From contig MHBL01000457.1 in the NCBI GenBank assembly GCA_001803235.1, positions 1 through 64,000 on the forward strand: 64,000 nt of DNA, in the 5' to 3' direction. The notes beneath the pieces are model-generated. The model searched no databases. It was not told the DNA's origin and saw only the letters and a list, made by a program, of their open reading frames with translations. Made by a program: the position numbers and the translations under genes. This document shows, in pieces, positions 59,324 through 64,000 of the stretch. Numbering within the stretch: the stretch's first letter is position 1; each line of letters opens with the position of its first letter. Source of the DNA: Lentisphaerae bacterium RIFOXYA12_64_32 (lineage in GTDB: Bacteria; Verrucomicrobiota; Lentisphaeria; Oligosphaerales; YB12-FULL-65-16).

Positions 59324-60464
59324 AGGCGGCCGCGGCGCGGGGCGGGGCATCGCGGTAGGCGGCGTCCCAGTTCTTGAATAGCGGTTGCAAATGATGTGTG
59401 CACAGCATGTTGCAGAACGTGGTGATATCGCGTTGGTCGCTGACCTCGAACTGGCCGCCGGGTGCGGACTTCGCACGGTCCTCGACGTACCCGCCCACCG
59501 TGGTCCGGCTGCCGATGCTCATCTTTGAGATGCCGACGCCCGCCATGCCGTCGCGGAACTGCGGGCTTTCGCGGGTCGAGAGTACGAGGTGCATGTCGCG
59601 CAGGCAGATGCGGAAGGCGAAGATCAGCTTGGCGAGGAACGTGTCATCCACGGGGAAGGGCGCCTTGAACCCGCCGGCTTCCGGGCGGACGCGTGGGAAT
59701 GAGATCGAAATTCCCGAACGCCAGTACCGTGAGCGCAGGTGCCGCGCGTGTTGGAGCAGGCGGGTAGCCTCCATGACCGGTTCGGACAGTCCGAGCAGCG
59801 CGCCGATCCCGACCGTGCGCATGCCGGCTTGCAGCGCGTGTTCCGGTGCTTCGAGGCGCGCGGCGTAGTCGCGTTTCGGGCCCCAGCGGTGCAGCCGTTC
59901 GTACTGTTCCGGGTCGTACGTCTCCTGGTAGAGCGTGATACCGGCGCAACCGGCCTGCGAGAGACGTTGGTACTCGTCCACCCCCATCGGGAATGCTTCG
60001 ACAGTGACCTGGTGGAACCGTGTTGCTGCCATGGCAACACACCTCTCAAGGTACTCGAAATCGGCCTTGGGCGTGCGTTCGCCGGTCAGCAGCAGGACTT
60101 CCTCGAATCCCATCTGCTTCAGTTTATCCATCTCCTGGCTGGCGTCGGCCTCGCTCAGGCACGAGCGCGGTGTCGTACGGTCCGACGCGAACCCGCAGTA
60201 GACGCACCCGCTTGAGCAGTAGTTCGAGAGGTACAGCGGCACGTACAGCGTGATCGTGCGGCCGAAGTGCCGGACGGTCAGGGCCTGGGCGCGTTGCGCC
60301 ATGGGCTCGAGGAGCGCATCGGCGGCCGGCGACAGCAGCGCCGCCAACTCGGCAGGGCCGGCATCGTCAGCCGCCAACGCCGCCAGCACGTCGCGCTCGG
60401 TGCAGAACTCCGGGCGCTTGATGCCCGGGGGCGGACTCAGCCAGTCTGGCAGTGGGTTCGGCAC
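59307..60464 (-). CDS. thiH: 2-iminoacetate synthase (ThiH), radical SAM
   Basis: A 385-residue radical SAM tyrosine lyase that cleaves tyrosine to dehydroglycine for the thiazole ring of thiamine in anaerobes. The cluster motif YCSSGCVYCGF, the EEVLLLTGERTPKADFEYL segment and ISFPRVRPEAGGF are typical. The C-terminus has the further cysteine FCNMLC. The start is GTG 60464 behind GGAGAACTC. It is the last gene of the thi operon and its 3' end overlaps the convergent heparinase-like gene by 17 bp. Confidence 0.92.
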   Translation of the reverse strand: MPNPLPDWLSPPPGIKRPEFCTERDVLAALAADDAGPAELAALLSPAADALLEPMAQRAQALTVRHFGRTITLYVPLYLSNYCSSGCVYCGFASDRTTPRSCLSEADASQEMDKLKQMGFEEVLLLTGERTPKADFEYLERCVAMAATRFHQVTVEAFPMGVDEYQRLSQAGCAGITLYQETYDPEQYERLHRWGPKRDYAARLEAPEHALQAGMRTVGIGALLGLSEPVMEATRLLQHARHLRSRYWRSGISISFPRVRPEAGGFKAPFPVDDTFLAKLIFAFRICLRDMHLVLSTRESPQFRDGMAGVGISKMSIGSRTTVGGYVEDRAKSAPGGQFEVSDQRDITTFCNMLCTHHLQPLFKNWDAAYRDAPPRAAAAFTVCS

Positions 60465-60712
60465 GAGTTCTCCGGTGTAGGGGTGTTCAGTGTTCGGTGT
60501 TCAGGGGGTACGTGTCGGATGTCGGGGGGGCCTGTTTGTAGTCCCGCCTTCAGGCGGTCCCCAGCCCGTGGCTATGCGTAACCCGGACCGCGTAAACGCG
60601 GAACTACGAGCCTGGCGGGTCCCGCTTTCCGGATCGAGTGGCGTTACCTTCCGTTCCCCCCTGAACCCTGAACCATTCCCGTCCCCCCCCCTCGACGCTC
60701 GACACTCGTCCC
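60465..60712. repeat. Repeat region between thiG and thiH
   Basis: 60484-60505 is a TGTTCAGTGTTCGGTGTTCA array. 60538-60635 is a GC-rich imperfect palindrome (GTCCCGCCTTCAGGCGG, then CGGAACTACGAGCCTGGCGGG). 60658-60680 is a CCCTGAACCCTGAAC pair. These lie inside the thi operon. Confidence 0.65.
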
Positions 60713-61498
60713 TCACTGCGCCGCGCCAAGGAACGACGTCAACGGACTGGTGGCGACGGCCATTTCGCTGCGCGGCATGAGTCCGGCGTGCCGTGCGGCG
60801 CGGCCGGCCTGGACCGCCTGGGCGAACGCGGCGGCCATGGCCGGCGGGTTGGCTGCGGCCGCCACGGCGCTGTTGATCAGGACCGCGGCGCAGCCCATTT
60901 CCATGGCCGCGGCCGCTTCGGACGGTGCACGCAGTCCGGCGTCGACGATGACGGGGATTCCACTGTCGCGCAGGATCAGTCGGAGCAGTTCGGCGGCGGC
61001 CAGGCCGTGGCCGCTGCCGATCGCGGAACCGAGCGGCATCACGGATGCACAGCCCACGTCCTCGAGGCGTTTGGCCAGGACTGGATCGGGCGGCATGTAG
61101 GGCATGACGACAAATCCCTCGGCAGCCAGGACCTTGCACGCCTCGTAGGTCTCGATTGCGTCCGGCATCAGGTGGTGCGGGTTGGGGTGAATCTCGACCT
61201 TGATGAACGGGCTCCCGCTCAGGTCGCGCGCGATGTGTGCGGCGCGAATGGCCTCGCGGGCGTCGCGGGCGCCGGACGTGTTCGGCATGAGCGTGACGCC
61301 GGGCAGTGCCAGCAGCGGCCCGAGCAGGTCGTCGCCCGGAAGGTCGGGGTTAAACCGGCGCAGCGCTACGGTCACCAACTGCGTTCCCGAGGCTTTGATT
61401 GCCTCGCACATGGTTGGGGTGTCGGCGAACTTGCCCGTGCCCATGATCAGGCGTGAGGTGAAGCGGTGGCCTTTGAGTTCGAGGTGGTCGGTGTCCAT
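60713..61498 (-). CDS. thiG: Thiazole synthase (ThiG)
   Basis: A 261-residue thiazole synthase that joins 1-deoxy-D-xylulose-5-phosphate, dehydroglycine and ThiS-thiocarboxylate. [18 protein letters not shown]-like [15 protein letters not shown], the Schiff-base lysine in [46 protein letters not shown] and [19 protein letters not shown] match the family. The start ATG 61498 has only a weak Shine-Dalgarno. Repeat DNA separates it from thiS and thiH. Confidence 0.94.
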   Translation of the reverse strand: MDTDHLELKGHRFTSRLIMGTGKFADTPTMCEAIKASGTQLVTVALRRFNPDLPGDDLLGPLLALPGVTLMPNTSGARDAREAIRAAHIARDLSGSPFIKVEIHPNPHHLMPDAIETYEACKVLAAEGFVVMPYMPPDPVLAKRLEDVGCASVMPLGSAIGSGHGLAAAELLRLILRDSGIPVIVDAGLRAPSEAAAAMEMGCAAVLINSAVAAAANPPAMAAAFAQAVQAGRAARHAGLMPRSEMAVATSPLTSFLGAAQ

Positions 61499-61762
61499 GG
61501 TGCGGGTTCCAGGGTTCGGTGTCGGGTGTCGGGTGTCGGGTGTCGGGTGTCGGGTGTCGGGTGTCGGCGCGGACTCGGCGGATGGAGCGGACGAAACCGA
61601 CCCAACGGACCCAACGGACAGACCGGCTTACCGGGGGTCGCTGAGTGCCGGGGGGGAGTTTCCCGTCCTGCTCCGCTGCGCACACACCCACGTACTCACA
61701 TACCCACGTACTCGGTTCTTGCCTAACAGCCTACAGTCTACCTACCTACAACCGGTTCGGTA
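61499..61762. repeat. Repeat region between thiS and thiG with a GGGTGTC array
   Basis: 61518-61567 has about seven units of the 7-bp sequence GGTGTCG. 61585-61622 has CGGACCCAAC-type units, and 61676-61712 has CACACCCACGTACTCACATA-type units. 61728-61752 resembles the reverse of the hemA-upstream GGCTGTAGG repeat. No gene. Confidence 0.7.
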
Positions 61763-61963
61763 TCATCCGCCGCCGGCGAAAATCAGGACCTCCACGCGGT
61801 CGCCGTCGTGCAGGATGTGAGCCGGCCGGCTCTCGGCCGGGACGACCGATTCGTTAACCAGCACGGCGATGCGCGCCGTGTCGGCATTCATTACGCGCAG
61901 CAGATCGGCAATCGTCGCCTCAGTCGGCAACTCCTTGTCGACGCCGTTGACGGTGATGTTCAT
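61763..61963 (-). CDS. thiS: Sulfur carrier protein ThiS
   Basis: A 66-residue ubiquitin-fold sulfur carrier that brings sulfur, as a C-terminal thiocarboxylate, to thiazole synthase. It begins MNITVNGVDKELPTEATIADLL and ends VEVLIFAGGG, the exposed glycine tail required for adenylation. The start is ATG 61963 behind CCGGAGACTCCG. It is the first gene after the riboswitch. No ThiF adenylase is in the window. Confidence 0.93.
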   Translation of the reverse strand: MNITVNGVDKELPTEATIADLLRVMNADTARIAVLVNESVVPAESRPAHILHDGDRVEVLIFAGGG

Positions 61964-62095
61964 CGGAGTCTCCGGGACCGTCCAATCGCTTCTCGCAATC
62001 CTCGTCGCCATCGTCTGTCGATAGCCAACACTGCCGGGAGGAGAACCTGATACGGGGGGGAGTTAGGCAGGTGCGGCGTTGATCGCGCCGGTCTG

Positions 62096-62170
62096 ACTCG
62101 CTCCCTCCGCCGGTATGACCCGGGTCAGGTTCAACGGGTATGATCTCAGCCCGCCACGACGGGCACCCCG
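62096..62170 (-). promoter_or_regulatory. TPP riboswitch (THI element)
   Basis: Read on the minus strand from 62170, the sequence CGGGGTGCCCG, then GGCTGAGATCATACCC, GTTGAACCTGACCCGGG and TCATACCGGCGGAGGGAG matches the conserved core of the thiamine pyrophosphate riboswitch, including the CTGAGA and ACCTGA loops. It sits about 130 bp upstream of thiS and should switch off thiS-thiG-thiH when thiamine pyrophosphate is plentiful. Confidence 0.95.
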
Positions 62171-62633
62171 GCAACGCATGAGAAACGTAACCGCGCGGGC
62201 GTGGTTTTCAATCTGACCTGGCCCTGCCGTGGTGATGCGTCAGCCGTTCCCGGGCGGTGACCGCCCGGTCATATCAAGTTTTTGCTCCGGCGTTTCCGTC
62301 CGAGTCCCGCTCCCGCCCGTCGGGCGGGACGGAAGCGGCAGCGACGCTTCGGCGAGCGGGCGCACGGTGTTGCCATCCGCACACGTTCCGACGCGCCGGG
62401 AAGTACGCGCCCCACGCGCACTCCCCCACCCGTCGCCCGCGACCGACCGATGCTGCGGTGCGCGTGTGGGCAAACGTCATGGGGTCGTGTCGGGCGGTGG
62501 CGTTGCGGGACGATGGCCATCGCTTGTTGTGCGAGGCCGTGGGCTACGCGTCCGGCTGAAGCTCAGGCGCAGGGTTCCGGCTGAAGGCCGGAACTCAGGC
62601 GGGACAGCCAGCGAGGCAGGACAACCGGCCGTA
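62171..62633. repeat. 463-bp repeat-rich gap
   Basis: 62229-62280 is a REP-like copy (TGATGCGTCAGCCGTTCCCG, GGCGGTGACCGCCCGGTCAT). 62303-62390 contains a hairpin around CCCGCCCGTCGGGCGGGA followed by AGCGACGCTTCGGCGAGCGG. 62555-62605 has GTTCCGGCTGAAGGCCGGAA. No gene is convincing on either strand. Confidence 0.65.
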
Positions 62634-63821
62634 TCAGCCTAGCTCCTCCCGCGTGCGGTAGTGGGGCTGGTACTCGGCCTCGGTCACTTCGACGGCGCCG
62701 TCTTTCATGACCAGGCGGATGTTCGCCGCGTCGTAGAGGATGCCAACGTCTTCGGCCGGATTGCCGGCCACCACCAGCAGGTCGGCGCGCTTGCCCGGCT
62801 CAATGGTACCGAGTTCATTGATTCGGCGGTAGGCAATTGCGTTGGTTCGCGTGGCTGCGACGATGGCCTCCATCGGCGTCAGGCCGCACTGCACCAGTTC
62901 CTGCAACTCGTGGAGTGTGCGGTCGCCGACGCGCCAGGTGCGCGGCGTGCCGGGGTAGTCGCAGCCCACGGCGATCTTGACACCGAGCGAATGCGCCAGG
63001 CGCACGCCTTCGCGGTGGCCCGGTTGCGCCTGCTGCATCTCGCGGGTTTGCCACGGCTGGTCGGACAGCGCCTCGATGTTGCGCTGACAGGTCACGGCCA
63101 GCGTCGGCATGTAGAACAGCCCCTTGTCGCGGATGCCGTGCACGGCCGCCTCGTCGATGAACGCGCCGTGGTGGATCTGGTCCACACCCGCGTCGATGCA
63201 GTAGCTCAGGCCGGGCTGGGTGTGGCAGTGCACCACGACCGGAACGCCCCAGGCGTGCGCCTCCTCGACCAGCGCCGTGAGTTCCTCTGGCGTGTAGTTC
63301 GGTGAGGAACAACCCTCGTGCCGGCCCCAGAATCCGCCGGATGCCGCGGTCTTGATGAAATCCGAGCCGGCCTTGACCATCTCGCGCACCGCCTTGCGCA
63401 CTTCCCATGGGCCGTCGGCGGTCCGGTACGTCACGTGGCCGTTCGTGCACGAAACAATACTGCCCGCCAGCAGCCGTGCGCAGCCGCGCACGTCGCCGCT
63501 GTCGATGGCGTCGCGCAAGGCGAGGCCCGGCGGGTTGGCAGCAACACTGCAGACCGTGGTGATGCCGCGCTGCAGCGACAGGCGCAGGACTTTCTGCGCC
63601 CGCGCATCGCCGCCGACGTGCGCGTGACCCTCGATGATGCCCGGCATAACCGTCTTGCCGGTGGCGTCGATCACCTCTGCGTCGGCCGGGATGGGCGTGA
63701 CGCCGGCGCGCCCGACTGCTTCGATGCACTTGCCGCGGACGACAATGGCGGAGTCGGCGACGGGCGCCGCGCCCGTGCCGTCGATCAGGGTGCCGTGCAG
63801 GATGACTTTGTGACTGTTCAT
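62634..63821 (-). CDS. Amidohydrolase-superfamily protein (imidazolonepropionase/prolidase-like)
   Basis: A 395-residue metal-dependent amidohydrolase. GIIEGHAHVGGDA gives the first metal histidines; SDFIKTAASGGFWG has the lysine expected to be carboxylated; VPVVVHCHTQPG, DQIHHGAFID and KIAVGCDYPGTPRTW supply the remaining ligands. The C-terminal PGKRADLLVVAGNPAEDV is typical. Relatives include Xaa-Pro-type hydrolases and other cyclic-amide hydrolases; the substrate cannot be told from sequence. The start is ATG 63821 behind AAGGAGCCCACCCA; an earlier ATG at 63839 has no ribosome-binding site. Confidence 0.85.
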   Translation of the reverse strand: MNSHKVILHGTLIDGTGAAPVADSAIVVRGKCIEAVGRAGVTPIPADAEVIDATGKTVMPGIIEGHAHVGGDARAQKVLRLSLQRGITTVCSVAANPPGLALRDAIDSGDVRGCARLLAGSIVSCTNGHVTYRTADGPWEVRKAVREMVKAGSDFIKTAASGGFWGRHEGCSSPNYTPEELTALVEEAHAWGVPVVVHCHTQPGLSYCIDAGVDQIHHGAFIDEAAVHGIRDKGLFYMPTLAVTCQRNIEALSDQPWQTREMQQAQPGHREGVRLAHSLGVKIAVGCDYPGTPRTWRVGDRTLHELQELVQCGLTPMEAIVAATRTNAIAYRRINELGTIEPGKRADLLVVAGNPAEDVGILYDAANIRLVMKDGAVEVTEAEYQPHYRTREELG

Positions 63822-63891
63822 GGGTGGGCTCCTTCTCATGCGTTAACGGCAGACTGCAACTCGGGGTTTTCGGTTCGTAGTTTGGCCACCA

Positions 63892-63981
63892 GGGCGTGTC
63901 GATTCAGTGCGGCAGTTGGCCTTCCAGAGTGGCGGGAGCGGGGCGTGGTTGCACATCTGATGTGGTAAAATCGACACGCCC
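63892..63981. repeat. 13-bp perfect inverted repeat near the window end
   Basis: GGGCGTGTCGATT (63892-63904) pairs exactly with AATCGACACGCCC (63969-63981) around a 64-bp spacer. It may mark a small mobile element or a regulatory hairpin upstream of the amidohydrolase gene. No flanking duplication is visible. Confidence 0.6.
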
Positions 63982-64000
63982 GTCAGGCGGTCCGGGGTCC

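Noticed and set aside
1-64000. tRNA, rRNA or other structural RNA genes besides the TPP riboswitch
   Set aside because: I looked through the intergenic regions for cloverleaf sequences and conserved rRNA segments and saw none; the gaps are accounted for by repeats and short leaders. A dedicated RNA scan was not possible.

Overview
The window is GC-rich bacterial chromosome with tightly packed, often translationally coupled genes, separated by intergenic regions unusually full of palindromes and short tandem repeats. Gene content points to an anaerobic or microaerobic member of a deep bacterial lineage, perhaps of the PVC group (Kiritimatiellota/Lentisphaerota/Planctomycetota) or Hydrogenedentota. 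The signs are the siroheme-dependent (Ahb) heme route, system II cytochrome c maturation, large secreted polysaccharide-active proteins and a formylglycine-enzyme-fold secreted protein. This placement is an inference from gene content; no rRNA, tRNA or ribosomal protein gene is present to confirm it.

Region 1 (0.1-17.3 kb) is a heme factory. It holds amrS with a tiny Tat lipoprotein, resB-resC (cytochrome c heme ligation), a HemX-like membrane protein, hemA, hemC, a cobA-hemD fusion, ahbC, hemB, ahbD, a fused ahbA-ahbB, hemL and a precorrin-2 dehydrogenase. Together they make heme b from glutamyl-tRNA through uroporphyrinogen III, siroheme and Fe-coproporphyrin III. Region 2 (17.7-23.9 kb) is the likely consumer of that heme: an outer-membrane beta-barrel, a lipoprotein with twelve heme-binding motifs, a membrane-anchored protein of unknown function and a large secreted cytochrome with nine motifs, closed by a strong terminator. 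This looks like a porin-cytochrome electron conduit.

Region 3 (24-38.5 kb) is accessory: a secreted FGE-fold protein, a ParE-type toxin-antitoxin pair, a truncated carbamoyltransferase, a LamG/TPR/beta-helix protein, the tail end of a glycyl radical enzyme, pyruvate kinase, a C45 peptidase-like protein and a secreted alpha/beta hydrolase. Region 4 (39-42.6 kb) has argB, an M42 aminopeptidase and a DUF362 ferredoxin-like protein. Region 5 (42.7-53.3 kb) is a defence island: an AAA ATPase of the DUF234 type, then a type I restriction-modification operon (hsdM, hsdS, a DUF1016/YhcG-type PD-(D/E)XK nuclease, hsdR, and a truncated YgjP-like metallopeptidase). The HsdR lacks its endonuclease domain and its DEAH box although its frame is open. 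Region 6 (53.5-59.3 kb) has a GH29-like fucosidase and a 1493-residue heparinase II/III-like protein. Region 7 (59.3-62.2 kb) is a thiS-thiG-thiH operon on the minus strand behind a TPP riboswitch. The window ends with an amidohydrolase.

Repeats are the second theme. They include a small non-autonomous element with CAGGGCTGTTTCAA ends and 9-bp target duplications, several REP-like palindrome families present in 2 to 8 copies, 90-93-bp tandem duplications, and degenerate arrays with 7-9-bp units (CCCTGAA, GGGTGTC, GGCGGTGAG) that often sit directly before start codons. All functional names rest on reading the protein sequences by eye; no database search was run.
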